From contig WOFQ01000001.1 in NCBI GenBank assembly GCA_012184525.1, positions 1,922,001 to 1,986,000 on the forward strand: DNA of 64,000 nucleotides. Reading direction: 5' to 3'. The position numbers and the translations under genes were made by a program. Under the pieces are notes generated by a model. The model did not search any database. It was not told the origin of the DNA and saw nothing but the letters and a program-made list of their open reading frames with translations. Positions 1 through 11,443 of this stretch are shown here, piece by piece. Numbering within the stretch: the first letter of the stretch is position 1; each line of letters opens with the position of its first letter. The stretch comes from Xenoacremonium recifei (lineage: Eukaryota; Ascomycota; Sordariomycetes; Hypocreales; Nectriaceae).

Positions 1-434
1 GCATTGATTCATAGAAAACTGTAGCCAGGCCAATAATTTCGCGGCATCCCGCCGAGAATTCCCCGGACAACACAGTGTGATTGCCGCGACGCCCCTTTCC
101 CCATTCGGCAGCTAAATTTAGCCCCAATTCACGCCCAAGCGGCCTAATTTGCATCATCGTGAAACTGTACATGAAGACAATCCCCAGACTGCCAGCGACC
201 TGGTGATGGCTTCGAGGCGGCGGCCGTACTGCCTCCGAACCAGCTGAGTCGCATTTTCTTGTCTTGACGAAAAAATTGGGCTTCTGCGCGGCTTTCTCGC
301 GTCGCTGGGCGGCGTTGAAAGCTGGGCGATTGGGCCACAACAACTACATCACGACTTGCCAACTCCATTTCATCGCTATTTCCCGATAGGATCAACCAGG
401 GGGAGCTATACATGAGATGTATCTAATACTCGCC
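1..434. other. Upstream region of abp2
   Basis: This stretch holds no convincing gene. It is the left edge of the window and presumably contains the promoter and 5' leader of the ARS-binding protein gene. I see no tRNA or repeat in it. Confidence 0.5.
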
Positions 435-2463
435 ATGGATCCAAATCAGCAACAACCGCAGCTTCAGCCGAGCGGCAGTGCACCCGTATCAGCATCGCCT
501 CAATCGGAGTTCAATATGAGGCCAACACTCCCAGACCGCAACGTCACTGTCGACACCATTGAGGACGCCTACATCCGCTTTATTTTCTATTGCAATCCGG
601 CGATTCCACTTACGACTGAGACGACTAACTTGAGAGAGGCATTTCGAACCCCTCCGAAGAGCGGAGGCAAGATCTTCAGCACCTTCACCATCTTTGAGCT
701 CGTTAAGAAATTTTATCAGAAAGAGATCAGGACATGGACAGAAGTGACGACTACGCTTGGGGTTGAGCCGCCCGACCCCAGCAAGGATGAGAGCACCCAG
801 AAGGTCGCCCAATATGGAGTGCGATTAAAGGTCTGTTGTGTCCCAGAGGTGTTCGACATTCATTACCAGGCTCCAGACTGACTATATCTAGAAATGGATG
901 AACTCGATGCATGTCAAGTCCTTCTTCGAGTTCTTGATGGAAATTCCAAACGATTACTGGGTTAAGCCTCCCGGTGATCCAAATCCTCTGGCACAACCCG
1001 TCCGAGACGGCGTTGCGATCGAGGATGACATGGCCCTTAGAGCTTTGCTGCCTCACATCAGGCCCAAAAGAGGTCGGAAGCGACCTGCGGAGGAAGATTC
1101 GCCAAGTTTCAATCCCCAGCGAACACATCTTTCGCCAAATACTGCAGTCGACGTTTATGGCCCGTGGTCTGCTGCCCCCGATGGGCGAGGCGGCTGGCAA
1201 CCAGATCCGTCCAAGGTGGCTGGGCCTTGGTCATCCACCGAAGCTGTGCAGACACCCCTTACCAGATGGCCGCAGTCCGCGATAACACCCTCTAACAGAG
1301 GCTCGTTTTGGGACGATGCCCTGGAGCCTAAATCTGCCATTACCCCTTCCAAACCCAAACTTGCAGCCCAAAGACGAGGACCTAAGAATGTCTCCTCGGC
1401 TTGGAGGCCTGGAATACCGGATGGCACGAGGATGAGAGGCCGACCTCCCATAAACCGGACTCCGACCGATCAAACCTCTCCGCAATATCCAACAGGAATG
1501 CCAACCATGGGTCCTGATTCAGGTGCTTCCCTGTACTCCCAAGCTACAGACATGAATTCGGCGGGCTTCGCTATGAGGAACGATATCCCACAGTATCAAC
1601 CGACCATGCCTCCCTCTACCACGACCCCCGTCCAACAGCCTATACCTGATGGCATGGGGAGACCATCTCGACCCAGCATATCACTACAAGTTCCAGAGCG
1701 TCCACCAGGCTCTGTCCGACTCGCAACCCCTCCTCCTGTGGTCATGGTCAACGGCGCAGTCAACGGCGACGTTCTAAACGATCCCATGCCGCCGCCAGAC
1801 CAGCCAGACCACGAAGCGCAGATGAACGGAAAGACCAATTTCCCTGAAGGCGTGGGAACCGCGACGACCGAACCGTTGCCCCATCCCAAGGACGTTTCGG
1901 GATATTTCTTCGAAAAGGTCGAGGATCGCACGCACGTCGACGAGATTCTGGGCTTTCTTACCCGCGCGCTTCTCGCAGCAGACTGGTTCGATGCCGAGGG
2001 CCAGCCTGCGAAACGAGGATGTATCGAAGAAACCACCGCGCTCGTAAATACCGTCGTCGAAGATATGTGGAAGACGGCTGTGTCGCCACAGGCCTTCCTG
2101 ATCAACCTTGCCGCGATGGCAGGCGGGCGCATCCTGCTCGTGAGAGAGGCGAGAGTCTGTCGCAAAGGGAAAGACTACGAGAAGGGCCTGGCCAAGTACT
2201 CGTGCGAGTGGGAGTACGGCTTCGGCAACATTCGCGGGCAGTATACCATGGAGCAGAACGTGCCGCTGTCGATGCTGAGCAACCTGGAGGAGCCCATTGG
2301 GACGAAGGATTACTCAGGGCTTCCGACGGAGGCGTTGACGGCGGAGGACTGGAAGAGGAAGTATGAGCATACCCTGGCGGAAATGCATAAGAAGGATAGA
2401 GAGCTGTTAGACTTGCGGACTACGGTCACTCACTCGTTGAAGGGCGTGAGCTCTAAGAAATAG
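435..2463 (+). CDS. abp2: ARS-binding protein 2 family protein (Abp2)
   Basis: Nuclear DNA-binding protein related to fission yeast Abp2, which binds replication-origin (ARS) DNA. Coding exons are 435-830 and 892-2463 with a 61-bp intron; the product is 655 residues. The conserved Abp2 domain lies at about residues 30-160 and shows TIEDAYIRFIFYCNPAIPL, the FRTPPKSGGKIFSTF segment, and the join VRLK-KWMNSMHV, which fixes the splice. The middle (about 170-430) is proline-rich and looks disordered. A second folded block of roughly 100 residues follows at about 430-560, and the tail is a short coiled coil (DWKRKYEHTLAEMHKK). An in-frame ATG lies 18 bp upstream at 417, but 435 has the better context (gccATGg). 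The family match is strong; the role in replication is inferred from yeast. Confidence 0.85.
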
Positions 2464-5341
2464 GCTGCCGAGGACTAGACAGCTTGGCTGCTGTTGGCAT
2501 GATTCAGGCTATAGTTATATGTAAGATTTGGATGGCAGTAAGCAAGTTGGAGTAATATAGACATATTGTAGGCAGTATGCCGAGTCTGTCCTTTTATGTA
2601 GGATACCTTTTCCCATTACTTCTATGTCTTTCACTGCTTGATAGGTCTTTGCCACTCCTAATCGTAATGGTCATCTTCGAAAGTTTGCGAAGAATGGATC
2701 AAACAAGCTGTGGTTGACGCCTCCACGCGGCGGCGAAGGCGGTTCCTCCCGAGCAAGCATCCACGCTACGGCCACGCGGCATCGACCCCTGCACCAGGAC
2801 ACTCAAGATGGGACAAGACCGTACTTCGAACTTACAGGATAGTATCTCTTATCGTTAACCGGAAAAGGTTTCTCGGTACGGAGTACCCTCTTAGGAGCAT
2901 CTATGAGCCCCTGTCAATCGAGATCATAGCTTGATAGGTTATGATTTCTATGCGGGAGCTCTCCACAGCCTTCGGGACCGAAGCCGAGAGACCGTTCGTT
3001 CCTTACTCCCGGGACCGCCGTAAAGGGGGGTTAGTTGAAGCTTTGCCAGCGTGCCGACTAGCCAGACAAAGTATTGGATGCCACTTGCTAACCACAGTCT
3101 TGGGGACTATGGGGGTGGAGCAGGAGGCGCCCACTCACGTCGCGGAGAATTCTGTTGCCTGACAGTCCAGCACGTATTGGGAGAAGCTCGCTTGGTGATG
3201 GTGCTTGATAGATGTGAACTTACCGACGTCGAACTTTGGTTGTTCTGCTGGGAGTTGCGCTGGACTTCTTCATGGCGGTCTTTTGCTTCATTTGGTACTT
3301 CGTCTTTCACGATTGTCGGCCGCCAGCCTTCAGCCTTCTGTCGATCACATGTGGCGTACCTACGTGTTAGTGACGGGGAAGCTAATTTTGGAACTCAATA
3401 TGGGCCGTTATTGCAGATCTGTAGTGCCCCCCGAATACATGAAAGCAAGGCAGCTTTGTAGCGGAGAATCGGCCAGTAACACAGCTTTTGTGACGCTCGA
3501 CATGTTGCGCCCGGGTTGTATGTAGGCGAGTAAACTCGGCACCAGAGAGTGGATGCAGATCGACACAGAGGATCTTATGCACGAATTTATTTACTCGCGG
3601 CAAGGAGCTTCAACCCTGATATATACCTTGTCAGTAACCAAGCAATCAAGAGAATCTCCCTTATTCTTGTGGTTCTTGTGGAGCTTAGAAAGCCGGCTTG
3701 CATTCAGGTGTTGCGGTCAGGATTTGGGAGACACGGGAGAGATGCTTGATCCTTTGGACTGGGGCACGCATCTGACCCCAGCTTGGCACTCCACTCACCA
3801 CACAGACGGTCAGCGACAGGCGGCCGCGTTTCGTTCAAGGTCTCTCCTTTCACCCCCGTCCATACTCGAGAAGACATCGAGCGGCATATGGACCCTGAAT
3901 CGGAAGCGGGCTGCCGGCCGGCATACGACATTGGGCGATTGTCTTGAGCATGTCTCGCCATCTTAGACATTGGCACCGCGACGTCCAGTGTGAACCCCCG
4001 GACCACCTGTCCGAGTGGCGTCTGGGAATAAAGACGGGTCGGATGCCGCTCCTGCGGGATGTCTGAGGCATGGAGGGGTGTGAGGGACGCTGGGCTGATT
4101 GGTCCAAGTCCGGACTCTGAATGCGTCCATCGAGACCTGCACGAGAAGAAATTACATTGAGTTAAAGTACGGCAGCAAGGTTAGACACTGGGGACTGTCC
4201 GGTTTTGGCGTGTCTGTAGGGGGCACTCTCCAGCGCCGATCTACCTAGAATTCCTGCCCCAAGCCACCACCAGCGTAGAGCGCCGTTGGCCACGAGTTCT
4301 GGAGGCATGCTCCGGGGTAGCCGCTCGACGACCAAACCTAAAACCGCGATGCTGACTCGGAGGAGAGCAACTAGCAGCGTGTGCTTCCTCATCAGCAGTC
4401 TGTTTCTGGGCGATTCCGTGGTGCCGCGACGAGATGCCGGAGAGCACGGGAGACACAGCGGGCAGAGCCCTCTGGCCGCCAAGGGGGGCGAAGTGAGAAG
4501 TGAGTGACGGATGACAGATGACCAGCGGGCGGCCAGGGGTCGCCTCTTGCGGAGATGGATGCTGGATGATGGGTCTGCTATAGCGAGGGCCGGCGAGGCC
4601 CATGGGGTCGAGCCTGGGCGAAAGATGGCAGTCTGCAGAGAAGAGAACTGACGAGGTCCGAACCGGGGCCTGGCTGATGGAGTTGACCCAGAAAACAGAC
4701 CCGAACCCGTGCAAATGAGCAGGTGCGTCCGGCCTGGGTCCTGGCCTGCCGCTCTTGCTCTTGCTTCTTCTTGTCGCTTCCTGCCTCTTCCCTTTGCGCC
4801 TCACCTCAGATCTGTGCCGTTAACATTCATTCCTCGGGGCTCGTCGTGTTCCTCCTGTCATCGCTTCAATCAACTCTACCACGCTTGCTCGACGATAACT
4901 CGGGCCTCTGCCACTGTAACCTGGTCTAGACCGTTGCAGGGTAGGTGCCGCCGGCCACCCTACCTAGCGTCTTGGGAGGCAAGGAAGCTGCATCCTCTAG
5001 ACGGGCCATTGTCTCCTCGTCGAGTCGCTCGTCCTACTCGCCTCTTGCATCTACATCTCAACACCAGCAAACGGCGGCATCGTTATCTTCATGTCGTTTC
5101 CTCCTATCCTTCCCCTCTCCCCTCTCCCCGCCTCCGCCTCCATCTAGCGACCCCGTAACAGCCCTGGCCCGGCCACGGTCTAGGCAGCCGTTTCCTTGCC
5201 GGTCCTGTTATATCTCACTGTCTGCCCACCCGATCGTCGCCGCCGGTTTTTGGTGTCGTTTGACCGCCCCGGAGGTCACGTCTACCTCCACCTCCCCCAG
5301 GTTTTCCCCGGCTTCTCCCCTTGACGACTCCTCTCGCTGGA
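2464..5341. other. Intergenic region; leader of the sugar transporter
   Basis: No convincing gene is visible: open frames are short, overlap on both strands and resemble nothing known. The last part, about 4740-5340, is strongly pyrimidine-rich (runs of CTT, CCT and TCC) and reads like the promoter and 5' leader of the downstream transporter. The middle, 2700-4700, contains no repeat or mobile element that I recognise. Confidence 0.5.
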
Positions 5342-7509
5342 ATGTCGTATTCTCCAGATGCCGAGGAGGTCAGGTCGTAAGTTCGATTCTTCCCTCTTTC
5401 GTGGGACCAAGCTCCGGCGCGGCGGTTTGAGACTGCCTGTGAGTAGGTGCCGGCAGTGCTGACCTGTCTCAAGGGCCCCCTCCAATTTCTACCCCATCAA
5501 CTCTGCCGAGCATGGCCATCGGGATCTAGAACCATACGTCAATCTTAATGCGAATATCGATGCTAAGTATGTGACCGTAATCGATCGTCCATTTCCCGCC
5601 CGGACTTGCACACTGACTCTGGTTTAGGATCAAGAACCCGTTGGTGGGTATTCCCCGCGAGAGGCTCTTGAGAGAAGTCGACGAATTCATCCGCGAAAAG
5701 TCTCTTGAAGACTACCGACCTATCATCAAGAAGGGCGCCTTGGTCGCTCAGGATCCTAGTGGCTACGAGGACATTGATGGCGAACATGCCCTGGACCAGG
5801 ACGAGATCGAAGCTCTGAGAGACGAGGTGCTTCATAAGTGGCGAGTGCCTAAGATCTTGTATGTGACCATTGTGACCTGCTCGATAGGCGCTGCGGTCCA
5901 AGGATGGGATCAAACGGGATCCAATGGTGCCAATTTGGGATTCCCTACTGCCTTTGGTATTGGAGGTGATGCTATTAGGGATAAGCTGCTTGTCGGGCTC
6001 GTCAACGCCGCCCCCTACCTGGGTACTGCCTTTTTAGGGTGCTGGTTATCTGACCCTATAAACGGCCGTTATGGACGGCGCGGCACGATCTTCTTCGCTG
6101 CGAATTTTTGCCTCTGGCCGGTTCTTGCAAGTGCCTTTTGCAATACTTGGCAACAACTATTGGCGTGCCGTTTACTCCTCGGAATTGGTATGGGAACTAA
6201 GGCTTCGACGGGTAAGTGACGACACAGCAATCGATTGCTCACTCGGGAGGACTAACGGAGTCATATTTTAGTACCTATTTTCGCTGCCGAGAACTCACCC
6301 GCCCCGATTCGTGGAGCTTTGGTGATGAGTTGGCAGTTGTGGACTGCCTTTGGTATCTTTCTAGGATCTTGCGCGAACCTGGCTGCTGTCAAGATAGGAC
6401 ATGACGCCTGGAGGTACCAGCTCGGTGCCGCATTCATTCCGGCTGTCCCTTTGATCCTCCTCATTTATCTCTGTCCCGAGTCGCCGCGATGGTACATAAA
6501 AAAGAACCGCTATGTCGATGCGATGAAGTCGCTCTTACGGTTACGAAACAATCCTGTCCAGGCAGGTCGCGATCTGTACTATATCCACTCCCAGCTCGAA
6601 GTTGAACGAGAATTCGTGGGCCATGGCGACTATCTGAGACGATTCATCGAACTGTTTACGATCCCCCGCGTCCGACGTGCGACTCTGGCTTCCTTCGTGG
6701 TGATGATAGCACAGCAGATGTGCGGGATCAACATCATTGCGTTTTACTCTTCTACGGTATTTGTTGACGCTGGTGCCAGCGAATTCAGCGCGCTTCTGGC
6801 ATCTTGGGGGTTCGGTCTGATCAATTTCGTTTTCGCCTTTCCGGCCATCTGGACTATTGATACCTTTGGCCGACGATCTCTTCTCCTCTTCACGTTTCCC
6901 CAGATGACCTGGACTCTACTTGCGGCGGCATTTTGTACCTTGCTCCCCGAGTCGAGCGGTGTGAGGCTTGGTCTGGTTGCCATGTTTGTTTACTTGTTTG
7001 CCGCTTTCTATTCCCCAGGGGAAGGCCCAGTCCCTTTTACGTATTCGGCTGAGGTGTTTCCTCTATCACATCGTGAAGTTGGGATGGCTTGGGCTGTGGC
7101 AACTTGTCTATTCTGGGCAGCAGTCTTGTCTATCACTTTCCCGGTGGCACTGGCCAGGCTCGGAGTGTTTGGCTCTTTCATCTTGTATGCGTCTTTCAAC
7201 GTTTTGGGATTGATCATGATCTTCTTGTGGTTGCCCGAGACGAAACAGCGGACGTTGGAAGAACTCGACTATATCTTCGCGGTACCGACCCGGGTCTTCA
7301 TGAAATACCAGGTTACCAAGGCTCTTCCTTGGTGGATCAAGAGATGGATTCTCTTCCAGAGGGACGCAGCCTTGGAACCATTGTACAAACTGGACATCGA
7401 AGAGCACGACGAACCTCATGGTAGCGACGCTGGGTACGAAAACGACAAGGCCAGAGTGGAGCTCAAGGACACGATTGGATTGGCATCCGGAGTCGATAAT
7501 GCTCGATAG
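5342..7509 (+). CDS. MFS sugar (hexose/polyol-type) transporter
   Basis: Plasma-membrane proton-coupled sugar or polyol transporter of the sugar-porter family in the major facilitator superfamily. Exons are 5342-5376, 5474-5566, 5628-6211 and 6272-7509, giving 649 residues; all joins keep frame and intron 3 carries a clear branch site (actaac, 6251-6256). A cytosolic N-terminus of about 125 residues precedes the first membrane span. Family hallmarks are GRYGRRGT after span 2, PESPRWY after span 6, QQMCGINIIAFYSS in span 7, DTFGRRSLLL, and PETKQRTLEELDYIF after span 12. A charged C-terminal tail of about 90 residues follows. The long N-terminus and sequence style resemble fungal myo-inositol/polyol-type porters, but the substrate cannot be told from sequence. 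The tiny first exon and its start are the least certain part. Confidence 0.85.
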
Positions 7510-9124
7510 CGGATCGAGTGATTGTTGGAGGCGTTACTTCTTTGCATGGGTTGATTTTAGCGAGGTTTTGCTGGGTTACTCTTTTATGATACCACGGATG
7601 GGTGAACATGGACACCAACTCTGGATTGGCGTTGGGAAAGGGATCGGGCACGGGCATGGACATGGGAAAAGGGGTTATAGGACGAACCGGGCTCGCGAAG
7701 GTTTGATGATACCCCGACCCAAGGCGCAGATGGACACAGAGGTGTGACATCACAGGGTTGACTTTGGGACTTTGGGCTTTGGGCTACCTCAACCACGAGG
7801 AACATTTTGTTATTGAAAAGAGTTATTATCCAATATCAGGTTGGCTCCTCGAAGTGACAGCCGACGTGCAGAGGTGTGGAGAGGATCGTCAATAAAGGGT
7901 TCCACAAGGATGCCTTCAAGAATGTTCATGATGCAGCTTCGGAGGAGAAACGGCGACGACATTCTTAGTTGGCAAAGTTGTCACACTATCTCAGGCTTGT
8001 CGGAGAACGAGGGGAGGTGCCGACGATAACATGTGCGTATTCAGGTGAAACTCAATACGATCTGTCCGACGTGTGTTGAAGAGATCGAGTTTGTCAACGG
8101 CAAGAACAGAACATTGACGAAGACGAGTCACGCAACCACAACGAGAAGCTTAGAGGCTATGATATGCGAGCAGATCGCTGATCTGGGAGGTACAGTTATA
8201 CGTGTGTCTGGGGGTCTACATATCGACTGCTGCATGGCTTGCCCACCACACCAACCACCATTCTCCATGTGGAAGATGCCAGTGACAGCTGGAGTCTAAC
8301 CCAAGGCCGATGGATGTGGTCGCTACGAATGCACAACGCAAAGTTTGTGAGAGGTGATCCTTTTGCGTTTAGGCACGGTGCTGACTATGGAGAGGACGTC
8401 TACTGATGTAACAGGCACAAGACAGACTTCGATTTCTGCCATCGCGTACAGGTTTGGGGAGCGACCCAGGGGCTTACAGGATATCATACCCTTTTACGGA
8501 GACAAAGAATATGAATCCTGGCGTTGATAACGCTGGAGACGTTGAGCTTTCGCACGGGTCACGGAACGGGTCCGCAACATTGCGGTCAACTGGGACGGCC
8601 ACGGATGGCATGGAAGAGACGGCGATACGCAGCAAAGCATCCATGAGCTCTGAATGGCGGGGAAGACTAAGACTTGAAGGGGCGGAGAAAGGAGCTGCTC
8701 ATCATCTGTGTGACGGATGTTCTGATCGGTGTATGGGAGTTGAGGAGAGACTATCACGAGTGTGGAATCCAGCAGAACGTGAGCTACAAGCCCCACCGAC
8801 GATCTCAGAGAGACACGGGTCTCCCACGACCGATCGCCGTGTTTAGTGCTGGGGAACGGCATTACGAGGCCCGAGATGCATCTGGCGGCGGCTGGAGTCC
8901 CTATGAGGGTGCAGTTGCGTGCGAGAAGCCTTGATCGAGGGCCCAACCGCATTGTCAGTGGTGACCCAGTCTGCGATGGAGGCCTCGATGGGCTGGATGA
9001 CGGAGGGCGTTACGTGCAGGCGGCTAGAAGAGAAAACTGCCGCGCGACTGCTGGCTGGTCTGGAATCGATCGTGGACGGGACGGGAGGGTCAGAAGGTCA
9101 TCGTGTGGAGGTCTCGCGAGCAAT

Positions 9125-9204
9125 GGCTGGGCTGGGCTGGGTTCAGCACGGAAGCGTGGCCTGTTCCATTCAGATTCACATGGAAGCCCAGCCCAGCCCA
9201 GCCC
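9125..9204. repeat. GGCTG-unit inverted repeat
   Basis: GGCTGGGCTGGGCTGGG at 9125-9141 is followed about 45 bp later by its complement built from CCCAG units (9187-9204). The arms could pair as a long GC-rich hairpin. It lies in non-coding DNA between the sugar transporter and the MscS channel; no function is visible. Confidence 0.7.
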
Positions 9205-9600
9205 ACTTTGTTGCAACGCTCGGACGGGCCGGGACTCTCATCTCAGATCCCGGTGGGAGTTTGATGCTTGACGGTCTTATGTAATTCGCGTGTCTGTGGT
9301 CGAGAGAGGAGTGCAGTTTGGGTTAAATGAAGGGGACCGGAATTTGAGTTTAGCGGTTGGCTGTGTTGCCAAGGTATATGAGAGATGCTATTAATACGAC
9401 AGCAGTTTATGCTCTGCTCTGGCGACTCGGGCATTTTATTTCATCGATGCGGAACAAGGCAATGGGCCTGTCGTGAGAGCGAGTGTCACTACGGACTTTC
9501 CGCACTGGGACCGCAACGGCGGCGGCCAGACGCTTCTGAACGGCCGGCCCCATCGACAGACGTCATGAAGCTGGAAGATCTGCCAAGCTGAGCAGAGAAA

Positions 9601-9619
9601 AGAGAGAGAGAGAGAGAGA
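9601..9619. repeat. AG dinucleotide microsatellite
   Basis: A simple (AG)n tract in intergenic DNA. Confidence 0.85.
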
Positions 9620-11443
9620 CAGACAGTTGCGCGGCATGGGGGCCTGTGGCGTCGGCGCTAGAGGCCAAGTCAGGAGAAGCCGTGAGCTAAGAGAAACCGA
9701 AACATTGGCCTGTTCGTGTTTGGCATCGCGATGTGGCCTCGCTGTCGGCGTCGTCGTCAGATGCAGCAACGCCTTCAGAGTTTTTTTTTACGCGGTCCTG
9801 TTGGGGCATCATGACGCAGACAGATCGGATGGCAAACAGAACAGACAGCTGGCCGGCCTCGGTGGTTGGGAAGCGAGATCTATGCTTGATGCTTGTTTGG
9901 TCTTTGCTATGCCAATCCCTTCCCTCTGTGATGATCTCGAGATGGGATGAGGGACGCTGTCTGGGATGCTCATCCATCACTCCAGCCATCCATGCTTGGA
10001 ATCGCCAGATCTGCCCTGGTGGAGTGAGTGAGTGAGCGAGTCTCCAGCTCTGGATGAGATGTTGCTTCTGCTGGTGCCCTTGCAGCGCCCGTGTAATTAA
10101 ATCCCCAGAGCCATTCTCACCACCAGCTTCGTTCGCTTGCAGCTTAAGCATCCCATCCGTTCCCAGATCATCAGACAACCGCCTCTGCCAGCGCACCAAT
10201 CGAGACGCCCAGCCTCTGACGTGAAACACGCCCTCGCCGGGTCGGATGGGCGTCTCGCGCTGCCACTGGCTCCCTCAGAATTTCAGAAACACCCCCGGCA
10301 GCCCCTGATCGTGATTGATGATGATGCTCGCCGGGGGGCCGTTGCCCTGCTGAAAGCAAAGCAAGGCCTGCCCCTGGCACAGGTGGCTTGCTGGACCCCT
10401 GAAGGGCCCTGGAAAAGCGAAAAGCCCTGCCCCGTGTTTGCCAGTGACCGCATTCCCTCCTTAACCTTCTCCACGTTAGGACCCGCTGTGATGGGGCTTT
10501 TTTTTTCTTGTCGGGTTTTCGTTCTTGTCTTGCAGACTGGCCCAGTGGAGTTTGCCCACCTGTGGCAGTCTAAATAAATCCTTGCAGCGGGTGACTCGAT
10601 GACGAGGTACCTCGGAGGCGGCCATCCGCAGTGACGGTACTTGCCCGACGAGTACGTACCTCCTGCTCGTCAGTCGCCCCTTTCGATTGCTCGCTCCTGC
10701 CTGAGGTCGCGCTCCTCCACTTCCATTCTCCAGTCATTCATTCACTCACTCCCGCCGCCATCTAGACATCCATTCTCTGCCAACACGCAGCCTTCTTTGT
10801 TCATTTTCCTTATTTTCCTTGTCCTCTTCCTCTTCCTCCTCCTCCCCCACATTCGTTCTTCGGATCCCCTAAATAAGGCTCTCCCCCCTTCGTTGTGCGA
10901 CCTCGCAGTCGAGACCCTTGTTTCTCTCCTCTCCTACTGTCGCTTTGTCCAAGCACCCTCCTCCTCCTCAGTCTGCCCAGCTTCCTCCAGTGAAGCGGCA
11001 TTCGACCCTCGTTCTTTGTCCTTTGTTATCCTTTGTGCCCTGGATCCCCTTTCATAAACGTGAATTGGGTTTGTTTGAGGAACTACCCTGCCTGGAGCAG
11101 CAAATAGATCTCCAGTATCAAACATTCCCATCTGCCCTAAGACTGCACGCATACGGATGCAAACCACAGCCCGAACCACACGAGAGTGGATTTGATATCC
11201 CCTCGGACCCTGTTTCATCATATTCTCTGACGTTCCGCGTCTCCCTTTTGTTTGACTCGCAACTCAATTCCTGTGCGAGTCACTCATCCCACCTAGAACC
11301 CCGCGCCGACTGGAACGCAAACGCATCTCGACGCGCCGTGTTTGACAGCCCAAGAGCAACGTCACCAAAACCCTTCACCCTATCTTAGCCTGGTCTCATC
11401 GAATTGGGCTTGAACTCCGCCCCGGCGTTCACCTTTTCTCGCC

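Larger units (their letters stand above)
7510..11443. other. Long intergenic region and leader of the MscS gene
   Basis: Almost 4 kb without a supported gene. It contains a GGCTG inverted repeat (9125-9204), an AG microsatellite (9601-9619) and a T tract near 9781. From about 10640 to 11440 the sequence is CT-rich and is probably the promoter and long 5' leader of the mechanosensitive channel gene. Short open frames here have no recognisable similarity and are taken as chance or upstream ORFs. Confidence 0.45.

Noticed and set aside
3553..3966. 137-codon plus-strand frame in the abp2/transporter gap
   Set aside because: No domain, no conserved pattern, overlapped by antisense frames of similar length; likely chance.
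5370..5390. tRNA B-box-like sequence (agttcgattct)
   Set aside because: No matching A box or cloverleaf could be drawn around it; it lies at the first intron of the sugar transporter.
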